64,000 nt of DNA, taken from assembly GCA_011316305.1 (NCBI GenBank), contig SAUG01000029.1, forward strand, positions 434,001 through 498,000, in the 5' to 3' direction. This document shows, in pieces, positions 27,701-37,850 of the stretch. This stretch comes from Rusavskia elegans (lineage: Eukaryota; Ascomycota; Lecanoromycetes; Teloschistales; Teloschistaceae). Under the pieces are notes generated by a model. It did no database searches. It saw only the letters and a list, made by a program, of their open reading frames with translations, and had not been told where the DNA came from. The position numbers were made by a program, and so were the translations under genes. The stretch's first letter is position 1; each line of letters opens with the position of its first letter.

Positions 27701-28583
27701 TCCTTATTATTATTTTAAATACTTAAATTTAGTATTTCTACGTTTTCTTCCGTATAGTAATATAGAATATAATAGATATTAAGGATATATTTAATCATAT
27801 TAGATAGCAATAGAGCGGCTCGGTAGAAACCTAACTAGATAGTAAAACGCTAGGTAGCTACTTTTCTAACGCGATACAGCCTTTTCTACGCGTTTTTACG
27901 TACGTCGCTATAGAATATAATAGATTTTAAATATATTTATTAATATATTAGGTGGCGTTAGGACGCGTCGGTAATCCTAGGTCGATATATTAAACTTCGA
28001 AGAAGTATTAACTAGTGATTACTAACTATACGTTAGCTACTAGATATAGGAAAATCTAAGCTACTAAATTAACTACAGCTTCTATTTAATATATATAGTA
28101 GTAGATCCGTCTATAATAAAATAGTAGAAATAAAAGTTAAATCCTATAATAATATATTTATAAAAGGATTCTTTTCTATTTTTATTAATAGCTTTACTAA
28201 TATATATAGGAACTTTTAAATCTTTTAAATTAGGCCGAGTTATCTAATTTTAACTATTTTTAGATAGACTATTTTATTTTTTTCCTATTTTTCTTCTTTC
28301 TTTTTAATACGCTTCCTTTCTTCTATTTATTCTTTTTATTATTCTTCTTTTCTCTACTTCTTTTTTTTATTATTCCTACTATTTTTCTTACTATCGCTTT
28401 TCGATTTTTTCTATCCTTCTAGGTTTTTATAATATTTAAGAAATAGCTAGAATAATAATAAAGCTTATAGATTTATATTAAAGCCTCTATATATACTATA
28501 GATATAAAGATTTCTGGATAATATAAAATATAATCTATAATACCAGCTATTCTAATATTTCTAGATCTATATCTAGCCGACAG

Positions 28584-28622
<39 letters not shown>
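28584..28622. repeat. (CTA)n microsatellite, about 13 units
   Basis: A perfect trinucleotide run of ACT/CTA flanked by CAG and AACACTATA. It lacks the RIP-sensitive CA dinucleotide, so its perfection may simply reflect immunity to RIP or recent slippage. Confidence 0.92.
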
Positions 28623-29819
28623 ACACTATACAAATTCGAATAGTACGATATATTTTTAGATAACCGGTTAGAATAGCATTCTATAATATTTTAATATATT
28701 TACTAAACTAGGTAAAAAATAATCCTAGATCTATATTAAGAAACTTTTTAGATATTCTCTATATAGTCTAGTTTAATATTCTATTTGCTTTTTATTTTTC
28801 CTTTTTCCTTTTTTCTTTTAGTACTATTTAGATTTTTACGAAGCTATATTAAAGTACGGAGGTACTATTAGTATTAATAATATATTTTCGCGAAGAATTA
28901 TTTTTTTAAGAAACTCTAAATAATATTAGACGGATATAACTATAGGAGGCGCGATATTATAGATAAATAATCGGCCTTTAAAATACTATATATATTAACG
29001 CTAATTTCTAATATTTATTATTTTTATTATAGACTATTCGACAGGGGCTTCTAGTATATAGTATAGGATATAGTACCTATTTATTTTAATTATTATATAG
29101 GATCCGGAATATAATATTTAATTTTTATAGTAGAATTTAGAATAGAACGTAGAGATATATTATCTATAGTCTTTTCCTTCCCGCTTTTATATTTTTTCTC
29201 TTCGATATACCGATTTTAATAGATAATAGGTAAAACGTATAATATATCGGGATTTCTTCTAGGCCTAGTATATAGGCGACGTATTATAGGTTTACGAAGG
29301 TCTATTTTATAGCTTCTCTATATAATAATACGCTTTTTCTATTTTATCTCGTATTTAATCTTTATATTAAATTAATAAACGTTCTAGTATAATAACGAAT
29401 TTATATTCTAATATTATAAAGATTTCTTTTAAAAAGTAAATTTTATAGCTATTTAATAGTTTAGTAAATTTAGTATATAATATACTATAGATTAAAGATT
29501 ATCTAAAAAATTATAATTAGTAGAATAATAGTTATAGTAAAAGATTAAAATTTTATTATTTTAAAACTTTTTATAGTTAAATACTATAAGATAGAACCTA
29601 AGTTACTTTATACTATAAGCTATTATTATAAAGTTATAATAAGGTATAATATTATATAATAGCTAAAGTTATAGTAATATTATAAACTATACTAAATTTT
29701 TCTAAAATTTAAAACGAATAGGGACGTATATTTTAGCTAACTAGCTAAAAACGAGCTAGATATATCGAGTAATTTTATATACCGAGTCCGTCAGCTATAT
29801 TATACTAAGTGACGTTATA
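28623..29819. other. AT-rich RIP sequence, nothing recognised
   Basis: Continuation of the RIP block between the microsatellite and the less mutated patch. I see no gene, RNA or terminal repeat. Confidence 0.55.
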
Positions 29820-29961
29820 TAAGATCAACATCTTGCTGTAACGTCTAAAAGAAAATTTAAGATAATTACTTGTTATATTTCCATTTATGGATATACTAAT
29901 AAGTCTAACCAACTTTTAGAGATACCAGGACCTCTAGGTAGCTCTATAATATATTCGTTCG
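29820..29961. repeat. Little-mutated patch inside RIP block
   Basis: About 140 bp that keep CA and TG dinucleotides (for example TCAACATCTTGCTG and TTTCCATTTATGG), unlike everything around them. Positions 29,862-29,952 match 13,273-13,363 over 91 bp without gaps; this copy has the C/G state at most of the differing sites. Confidence 0.7.
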
Positions 29962-30715
29962 TAAAATTCCGACGATATATTTATATAGTCTAGCTAGACG
30001 TTAGTAGAGGAAAAAGGTTTTAGAAAAAATAGTTTATAAAGCCCCGATAATATATCAATATAATACGGCTCGGAATCTATTAAAAGAAATAATAGTTTTT
30101 AAAGTTGCTAGTCCGATAGAAAGTTTAAAATAGTATTAGTTTCGGAGTTATAATTACTACTCCGATTATTAATTATCAAAATTCGGATATCTAAATATAA
30201 AATATATCTATCGATTTAAATATTCTATATATCGTTCGACTATTTATAGAATACCGAGAAGTTATTAATAATAGGACTAACTCGATCTATTTATAGAAAA
30301 TCTAAAAGAGTTTAAATAGATAATAGACGATTTAACTACGAAGTAGATAATGTTTTAATTTAAAATTATAGGAGAAAAAATATAAATAATATCTGCTGCT
30401 AGAGAAATAATAATTAGTAATAGAAAAGTTATTTTTTTACTTTTATATATCGGTACCGCTATCTACTATCGCTTCTATTAACTATCGCTACTATTGAAAA
30501 TAGCGAATTTCTAATTTTGAAAAACTTTATAGTAATATAATAATATTTTTATATAAAATTATTTAGTAATTTAAGAATCTTCCGATTTATATTATTTATC
30601 TAGCTTTAAGCTATAATATAACCTTGGAGCTATAATCTACTTTTTATTAAAAACGCTTTCGAGACTATCTGAATAGCGGAGTATAAGTATAAATATAGAT
30701 ATATATACTACAAAT
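29962..30715. other. Terminal AT-rich stretch of block A
   Basis: RIP-type sequence without recognisable motifs, ending at about 30,715 where CA/TG-containing sequence resumes just before the tRNA gene. Confidence 0.6.
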
Positions 30716-30759
30716 TTCCACTGGCAATATAGGCAAAAAAAACCAAGCAAAACATAGCA

Positions 30760-30877
30760 GGCGAGATGGCCGAGTTGGTTATGGCGCCAGGTTAAGGTGA
30801 ACCTTAGCTCTTGCATATAGCTCAGTCTATATTTCCTGGTTCCGCAAGGAGCGTGGGTTCGAGTCCCACTCTCGTCA
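30760..30877 (+). tRNA. tRNA-Leu(AAG) with 36-nt intron
   Basis: Folds as a class II tRNA. The acceptor is GGCGAGA paired with TCTCGTC, with a single G-U. The D arm is GCC/GGC and the A box TGGCCGAGTTGG. The anticodon stem is CCAGG/CCTGG and the loop TT-AAG-G gives anticodon AAG at 30,794-30,796. The intron is 30,798-30,833, one base 3' of the anticodon, the usual nuclear position. The long variable arm TCC-GCAA-GGA is typical of leucine tRNAs. The T arm is GTGGG/CCCAC with GGTTCGAGTCC as B box, and A is the discriminator. A run of T at 30,881-30,885 is the RNA polymerase III terminator. It reads CTT (and CTC by wobble, A34 to inosine) leucine codons. The gene sits about 45 bp from the edge of the RIP block. 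Confidence 0.95.
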
Positions 30878-30880
30878 CCA

Positions 30881-30885
30881 TTTTT
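30881..30885 (+). terminator. Pol III T-run terminator of tRNA-Leu
   Basis: Five T residues a few bases after the discriminator base, the standard RNA polymerase III stop signal. Confidence 0.75.
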
Positions 30886-31065
30886 GCTCAGATTGATAGG
30901 TGCGTTGCGTCCTCATCAGCCAGAGTAAGTGCTGAGGAACCCGGGTGACTACCTGTCTGCAAAACCTGGTGTTTGAGGCCAATCTTGAACTTTTGTGTTC
31001 GAAGATGCGCTGATGACGTGTCAAACGTGGACTGGACCATCTCGAATTGCATTTTGATTGTACCA

Positions 31066-32070
31066 ATGTCGACCACCAATCCCAAAAAGCGTGAATTGAC
31101 GGACTTTTTCTCCCCAGCTTCGCCAAAGAGAGCCAGGATATGTCCTCCACCGTTCGAATCAGAAAGGCTGCGTACAGACCATCCTCATGATTCCTACACG
31201 ACATACCCTTTCCCTGTACCTTATTTGCCAGCATTCATATCCAAGGAACTGTCGGAAGCCCCATCTACGGAAAGCAAACGCATCAACGACCAAGCTGATC
31301 TCGACATCCTCTACTTCCAGCCCTTTGTCTCCAAAGCTATTGCAAATGATCTTTTCCAATTCATACGCAGGCAATTGTTCTTCTACAGAGTGCAATATAA
31401 GATCAAGAGAGGTGGTATAGAGACCCATATCAACACACCCCGCTACACCACAGTTTTCGGCTTGGATGAGACGTCGAAATTCTATTCTGATGGCTCAATC
31501 CTCGAGGCGTCAACCTCGAAACCCGTCAGCCCCAACAAATACCCAACTTGCAGCCCAAGACCTATACGCAATGTCTTGATGAGCTTCGCAGAATCACAGA
31601 AGTCTTCACGGAGTCTAGCTACAACTTCTGCCTGGTGAATTATTACGCCAACGGCGAAGACAGCATTTCATATCACAGCGATGATGAGCGCTTCCTAGGC
31701 TCGGATCCTGCAATCGCTTCCTTTTCACTTGGCGCAAAGCGCGACTTTCTCATAAAACATAGCCCGTGCCGCCGAAAGAGAATGACCCTGTTGTCAATTC
31801 CATAAAATCCACGAAACCTTTGAAGCTGCCTTTGGCCAGTGGGGATATGATCCTAATGCGTGGGAGAACGCAAGCGAACTGGCTACACAGCATACCAAAA
31901 GAAAAGGAGGAGAGAGTCATCAAGGGAGGATCAACATCACGTTCAGGAAGGCGATGGTGAAAGGGGGAACAGAGAACTACTATCAATACAATGTTGGCAA
32001 GGGTGCAGTCTGGAGGTGGGATGATGCGAAGAGAGAGATGATGCCTTGGCAGGCTGATGTAAAAAACTGA
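31066..32070 (+). pseudogene. AlkB-like 2OG-Fe(II) dioxygenase, three frameshifts
   Basis: Homologue of the ALKBH2/ALKBH3 type, which oxidatively removes alkyl groups from DNA or RNA bases using 2-oxoglutarate and iron. All catalytic parts can be read. The first iron ligands are His and Asp in SYHSDDE (about 31,667-31,690). The third is the His of NWLHSIP (about 31,877-31,897). The 2-oxoglutarate arginines are in GRINITFR, followed by a C-terminal WRWDD. The N-terminus starts MSTTNPKKRELTDFF. Reading continues only by stepping back one base at about 31,567, 31,761 and 31,898, so the sequence lacks one base at each site relative to an intact gene. None of these can be an intron. Either a young pseudogene or three under-called bases in the assembly. 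An upstream in-frame ATG at 30,973 is possible but overlaps the tRNA flank. Confidence 0.85.
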
Positions 32071-33002
32071 TATCATGTGCATCCACCAGAACTCTGGTGG
32101 CAGCAGGTTCGGTCGGTTTCAATTCAACGCAAAGACCCTGATCTACCACCGGATACTTTCGGCCATCATATCAACATCATCGGATGTCCGTTGTTCTCGA
32201 CATACGTTTCGGATAGCGCAGTCTCAGGACCAAAATCCAATTGGCAATTGTCTTTCGTAAAGATCTCGGTACGCCAACACAGAACGACCAGAGTCATACT
32301 GCGCTCGAGGAATAACCTTGACTATCAGTGCTCAGTGCATGGATCGTTTCTAAGACTTCATACCACACGGACTATGTATTTTGACGATGTGGTACGATTA
32401 TGGGTTGCAGGCCGAGTGTGCAGAATCTCGGTGAATTAGATGCTAAGTTCTATAGCTATGAAAATCTGCCTAAGACCCTCCATTTGCCACTAGGCCAAAA
32501 GGGGCCTATATCGTTAAGTAGTGATCTTCCGAGCCAAGGCCGACGTAGAGGACTACCTTAGGTTTAAGCCTCCAAAGCGGACGCGCACCGAGCCTATTGC
32601 CTTGCTGAGAGTGTAGCGTAGGAAGTGCACTCGAACTCCAGGTTTAATCTTAGAATATCGCCACAGGTATTCCATATCGTGACCAAGGCAGTCGATCACG
32701 CAGCTCTAGCGTTTTCTCGGATTTCCACGGGGCGGGAGAAAATCTTCTTTCGGGATTGGCTTGGCAAGGTTCAACATTACCCCAACCCGCAGGGTTCTCG
32801 TCTTTTGCTTCTCTTCACACTCGACATACTTCGTCTCAACGATCGCTACTGCGCGTAGTCTTATGTTGCTAAGTCATGTAGGATACAAGTCTGTTTCTTG
32901 CGCCAACTTTCGCGCTCTGCAGCCGCAGTGCTACGCCTTCTATAAAGGGAGAACATGCTACTTCCAGGAAATCCTGCATGAAAAGGTATGATCCTTTCGT
33001 CC
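32071..33002. other. Intergenic, no gene recognised
   Basis: About 0.9 kb of normal base composition. Short open frames on both strands, including one of 146 codons on the minus strand at 32,861-33,301 that overlaps the next gene, show no known motif. Nothing else seen. Confidence 0.5.
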
Positions 33003-35119
33003 ATGGCAAGTATGATTGGTTTCACGATTCTCGGATACTTTGTGTTTTTCTCGTGGTTTACTCGTCGGTCAATTGCCATTGATACATGGTGCGGTAAGGC
33101 GTACCAGCAAGGGTTAGTTCCTCCAGCAGCATTGATCGAATGGCTCTGCTGTATAGCAAGCTGATGATAGAGATTGAAGCGATCGTGAGGTGATTCCCGG
33201 CGGTCGAATTGGACCTGCACAGACTTCTCCAATCCAATTGATCGATGTTGCAATTCGACCTCGAATGAGCTTTTACCTAGCTGGCGAGAAAATTGGATCA
33301 TTCATTGTAGATACAACAGTAGGCGATCTCATCTATGTCATCTATTTCAGAAGCTCATAACTCCTGGAAGGCCTCTCGTGTTCATGGGCAAGCTTGGGAT
33401 GTCCACCCGGCTATGAACGATCAATCCGACCTTCATGCAGGCACCATTCAAGCAGCTAAAGGAAACGATGACCAAACTCTAATTGTCAAAGTGACGCATA
33501 GAGAGAGTGGCATAGAGATCATCCCTCACGCAACAGTCAGATTCAACGAGACCGGCAAAGAGTTCGTTTTCTCCACAGAGACGTTCGATGCCAGCCACGC
33601 TCCTCAGACCGTCACACTCGAGTTGACACATGCGGATGGACGGATGTTCAGAGCGGCCACCGGACTGTATTATCTTCCAAATCCAAGACCTACCCAAAGC
33701 ATCACAAGGATCGATAGTCTCCATGGAGTGTTACTTGTCAGATCCAACGGTCCGACATGGGAAACGATCTTCCCCTACTCCTTTTACCTTAGCGGAGCCT
33801 GGTTAGCATCTGATCCCGGTAATTTGAAGAGATTCAAAGACCTCGGTTTCAACGTTCTCCACATTGTTCCCGGCGGAGCAGGCATTGGCTACGATCTCGA
33901 CCAGCTTGATACGTGGTTCGACGAGGCCGAGAAATCGGGCCTATGGATTATGTATGATATGCGAGGGACATATCAAAACACCGGCTACGTCAGGTCCCAG
34001 GTGGAACGCTACAAGACAAGGAGGAACATGCTTCTCTACTACACCGCGGATGAACCCGGTAAGTCATCCCCAATCCCATGCACGGTATCAGATGCCCGCC
34101 TTGCCAGCCGGTGGGAATAGTTCTAGGATCTGTTTTATTGATCTCTTGCGCAAATTTACAGACGGCCACGAAGATGACCCGGATGCTCCTTCAAAAAGCT
34201 ATGCTTTCATCAAGTCTCTCGATCCCTACCACCCAATCTCCCTATGCCTTAATTGTCAGAACTATTATTTTCAGAAATACTCCGCTGGCACGGATATTAT
34301 TCTCGCGGATGTCTATCCTATTGGTACCAATACGTCGCATTCAACCAAATACCAGTATGTAATCGCAGACTGCTCATGATCTATCCGTTTTACCCTGTCT
34401 CTATTTCCATATAGATCTCTCGTATGACCTGTTGACGGTGTACTGACTAAGACTGCCACAGAACCCCGTGTAACGACACCTATGGTGACTGCGGCTGCGA
34501 CAATTGCATAACCAACCCAACCTCCCCGGCCCTCGCGAACATCCCTTCCCTCTTGAAACTGTGGTCGTCTTTCCGTGCCCAGCTGGGCCTTCCTCACAAA
34601 CCAATCTGGTCTGTGCCCCAAGCTTTCACTCAGCAGGACTTCTGGACCCGTACTCCCTCCCCTCAAGAAATAGTTGCTATGATCCTGTTGAGCCTGAACC
34701 ACGGTGCGAAGGGGGTTGTGATGTGGTTATTTCCGACAGCGGGTGAAATTGTGGGAGTGGCGAGTAAGTTCAGTAAGATCGTGTTGGCGAGAGAAGGTCT
34801 GGGTGCATTTGTCTCTGTGGCTCAGGCGATGCCAGTGCCTGTCTCTGGGGCGGAAAGTGTGGATGCAGCAATGTGGAGGGCAGGAAACAGGATGATGGTC
34901 ACGGCCGTTAATGCTGGGGAGGAGAGAGTGCAGGGGGAGATACGATTGGAGTTTGGAAAGGGAGTCAAGATTAAGGGACTGAGAGACGTTCTGTGGGGAA
35001 GCGTGGGATGGGAGGTTGAAAATGAAAGGGTGTTGATGAGGACTAACAGAGATGGCGTGGAAAGTTGGGTGTTAGTGGTCGACGTTGAAGGTGAGGACGG
35101 GGATGTTGCAATGATTTGA
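33003..35119 (+). pseudogene. Glycoside-hydrolase-like TIM-barrel protein, one frameshift
   Basis: Exons are 33,003-33,112, 33,180-34,058, 34,162-34,354 and 34,462-35,119, with GT-AG introns between them. The first exon begins MASMIGFTILGYFVFFSW, a hydrophobic N-terminus that could be a signal peptide or anchor, followed by CGKAYQQG. Next come a PGG segment, a beta-rich domain and a barrel-like region containing YTADEPDG, ILADVYPIGTNTS and a cysteine cluster CNDTYGDCGCDNC, then LNHGAKGVVMWLFPTAGE. The pattern resembles fungal secreted proteins annotated as glycoside hydrolase catalytic-core proteins; substrate unknown. Frame changes inside exon 2 near 33,346 (ATTTC): one extra base. Without it the coding length is 613 codons. 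It could instead start at ATG 33,335 as a shorter intact protein of 524 residues lacking the signal segment. The nature of the lesion, decay or assembly error, is open. Confidence 0.7.
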
Positions 35120-35497
35120 TGAACCAGAGAATGATTGCGAGGTGGGAAAGGAAGAGGAACGCCATTCCTCCAATCCGTTGCCGCTCGTCAACATCGATGG
35201 TAAGCAAGTGCCTGCTCCTCCATCCCAATCAACAGTGATGGCCTATGAATATACAATGATGGAAAACTCACAATTTATTCATCGTTGCCTTCCCACATCA
35301 ATTTATCTTTCAACACAGTTCATTTCCTCGAGAATCCTCCACAGACATTTCAGGATCTGCTGAGCAGAGGACAGCGCCACTTAAATTATCAACCGCCCAG
35401 TGTATTTGCACACATTGCTCCCATATCATGGAGCATCAAACATTCAACGCCCTCCACGAACGCTTCTCTGTTCCAGCAAACTATCTGACGCCCAGGG
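35120..35497. other. Intergenic, nothing recognised
   Basis: About 0.4 kb between the hydrolase-like gene and the NTPase pseudogene. No supported gene or element. Confidence 0.5.
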
Positions 35498-37240
35498 ATG
35501 GATGCGCTTGTGGATGCCACAATAAAGAAAGCTATTACGTGAGAAACATGAATCGTTATCCGTGCTACGCCTCTGTCTGGTAAGACGTACTGGGTAAGCT
35601 CATCGGTCAGAAGATACTTCAGGAACACCCAGACCTCGAACTTGTCGATATCTATTGGTCCCACCGTACAGATGGTGTGAAAGGAAAGGCGAAGAATTAC
35701 CAGGATATCTTGACCAATTCTCTTCGAAATGCCAAACGCAGGAACGAAAAAACGCGGGAAGCACTCCAAATGGGCACAGCCACCAATAAATCGTCTAGAA
35801 AGGCAGTCTATCTGATTGACGAGGCGGTCAACTCCTTTGCGGAAACCGACATGTGTGGAAACTTTCTAAGACACCCGAAAATCTCCAAGAGTACTTTCTC
35901 CTCTTGTGTTTGTATGCACCCGTAGACGGGACTTATGAAACGAGGGTGATGGAATCGCAATCAACATACGTCCCACTTGATGGCGGATCGAGTTATATCC
36001 CGCTTCCCCTCAAGAGCTACAGGTGTTACTCAATGCCGAGGAAACTGGGTCAGTTATTGACCAGTGGGCGCAACGTCACAACCCGCCAGCTAGGTGCGAC
36101 CGAAGTGTATATGAGTTCCTGGAATATGAGACGCAAGGTCACGCTGGCATGCCTGGAACAGTTCTTCGCTACGTCAAGGTACTGTCCTATTTGAATACCA
36201 TTCCGTGAACCAGCTAAATCGCTGTTCAGAAATCCCAACCGACGAATGATTATTATGATGCCCACAAATGCCGTCGGCTCATGGGTCCAGGTATCTTGCT
36301 GGACATATGTGAAAGCGGTCGGGGCCTCTGGAGTGCCTAGGCGTATGGAGGAAGATACGGCGACGACATGTTGCCCTTACAGCCACAGATTCAACGTGTC
36401 CAGAGATTCAACGGGCTTACCATCAATGACATAAAGGACGGCATGCTTGCCGCTGCAAATGAGCCAAACGGGTACCTGGTCAAGAAATCCAATGTACACC
36501 TTCAACCGATGGCTATCGCATTGGAGGCCTGCCACCTGCTGGTATCACTTCACTCAAGGGACGAAGGCGACGAGATCCAGTACTTGTTTCCTTCCAGGGT
36601 TCATCAGCGGTATGCGTAAATTTCATCCCTGCTGCGATCGTATTCTCTGATATGTCTTAGTGTTGCTCTCGCCAACATATATCCTAATCCGTAACCCGTA
36701 AGATCGTTACTTCAAGCAAGCATCCATGCCACGAGAAATTTCAGCCCCTCTGCCCTCACCCCCCGCGAAGAACATCGAATCCCAGAAGCAGCATTCCAAA
36801 GCGAAATGTATGCCTGCCTCAGCCAGGGTCACCTGATTTTCTCCGAACACTCGAAAGACAGTACTGGACGTGTTGACTTCTACCTGCCCGATGACGAAAG
36901 TGGAATCGAACTACTCCAGAATGCGACTCGCTCTCAAATCCAGGAATATACTGGCACCACCGGCCGCTTCCTCTTCTGCGGCAAAAACGGGCAGTGGAAG
37001 CTTATGAAGCAACGCATCATCAATTTCTGTTTTGACTCTAACTACTATGATCTGAGGAACACAGGTCAGAGTGACTCTATACCCGTGACTAAGCGAATGT
37101 ACAGCTAATGATTCGACAGACCTGCACGAAGATGGTGAGCTCTTCTCGAAGATCTTCCAAGTCCTCTATGACGAGCAAACACATACCATGGAGGTTCATA
37201 AGTGCAGATCATCAGCTTGTAGAAGCCTTTCAGCTGAATC
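35498..37240 (+). pseudogene. Wrecked P-loop NTPase with nuclease-like C-terminus
   Basis: Pieces of one protein lie in order on the plus strand but in all three frames. They are ATG at 35,498, a Walker A-like SGKT at 35,576-35,587, and a Walker B-like YLIDEA ending near 35,826. A helical region (QSTYVPLD, VYEFLEYETQGHAGMPG) follows near 35,960-36,150, then LFPSRVHQRYA near 36,590. At about 36,870-36,930 there is VDFYLPDDESGIELL, which looks like a restriction-endonuclease-fold core (D...E-x-L). At least two TGA codons precede Walker A, and several one-base register changes follow, so the gene is dead. The NTPase plus nuclease arrangement resembles fungal Crinkler-type or related accessory proteins; this is a resemblance from memory, not a search. 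Sequence from 37,240 to about 37,700 may be its tail but is not readable. Confidence 0.6.
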
Positions 37241-37850
37241 AAAACAAATTGGATGTTCCTACGAAAAGCGATGGTCCCAACAACTCGAAACCATGCCGTG
37301 AGCCTTATCTGGGTGAGCCAGTTTTACGGATGGCAGGTGCATGACATATCTGGGATACTCCTGAGCAACATCAGCGAGCTGTACTCACTTCAGAACGACT
37401 CACACCAGAGAGGATGTCGTACAATAGATGTATAATACTTGGCAAGTACTTATCGTCTCTCTGTCGGTATCGAGGCTCCCTTTGCAGAACCCTGAACACG
37501 TCTCGCAACGTCTCGCGTGATGTGGCCTTGCAAATGGTTTTCAGCTCGACTAAGTTGTCGACACGCTCACACTCCGACTGGCGCTGATACTTCAGCTCGA
37601 CCAATGTTGATATTGGCTAAGCAATATACATACGGAAGGATTCACACTGCACTACCTGTCCTTGCGCACCACTACAGATCCATTTTGCAACCGCTTCTAG
37701 CGTAAGTGAGACCATTCAGCCAGGATATCCGCAGACATCGGAGAATCATGACGGAAAATGCGCAGTGCTTACCTTGAGCTATGAACATATAAACCAGCTT
37801 TTTCCTCCCATCTGGCGTGCTGGTTCAACTCGTAGTGCTGGTATAGTGCC
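37241..37850. other. Unassigned sequence between two pseudogenes
   Basis: Normal base composition, only short frames. May include the decayed end of the NTPase-like gene and the promoter of the following secreted-protein relic. Confidence 0.4.

Larger units (their letters stand above)
19522..28560 (-). other. ~9 kb RIP-mutated repeats, probably minus-strand coding
   Basis: RIP-mutated sequence in which the plus strand is relatively pyrimidine-rich over long stretches (for example 22,740-22,870 and 28,260-28,430), suggesting a former gene or transposon on the minus strand. A minus-strand frame around 26,640-26,840 stays readable with TAG/TAA interruptions only. A 12-bp minisatellite at 27,560-27,700 would encode a glycine-lysine-isoleucine repeat on that strand. 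I could not identify a helicase, reverse transcriptase or transposase signature, nor terminal repeats. Confidence 0.45.
1..30715. other. RIP-saturated AT-rich repeat block A
   Basis: The whole stretch is dominated by A/T with TA dinucleotides throughout. CA and TG are rare while CG is still common, which is the signature of fungal repeat-induced point mutation (C-to-T mainly at CpA) and not of CpG deamination. Only one ATG-started frame longer than 60 codons exists in 30 kb. Protein motifs of transposons can still be read when TAA/TAG codons are taken as former CAA/CAG/TGG. The block runs off the left edge, so its true size is unknown. It stops abruptly about 45 bases before a tRNA-Leu gene. 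Such blocks are usually H3K9me3 heterochromatin and sometimes centromeric; that is family knowledge, not seen here. Confidence 0.93.

Noticed and set aside
27560..28622. CRISPR array from regular repeats
   Set aside because: Units are 12 bp or 3 bp without unique spacers, and the genome is eukaryotic.
30715..30760. Telomere or subtelomere end
   Set aside because: No telomeric TTAGGG-type repeats anywhere in the window.
30875..31234. Minus-strand 119-codon frame beside the tRNA
   Set aside because: Overlaps the AlkB-like gene antisense and the tRNA flank, with no motif.
32861..33301. Minus-strand 146-codon frame
   Set aside because: No domain, no start context, and it lies antisense to the first exons of the hydrolase-like gene.
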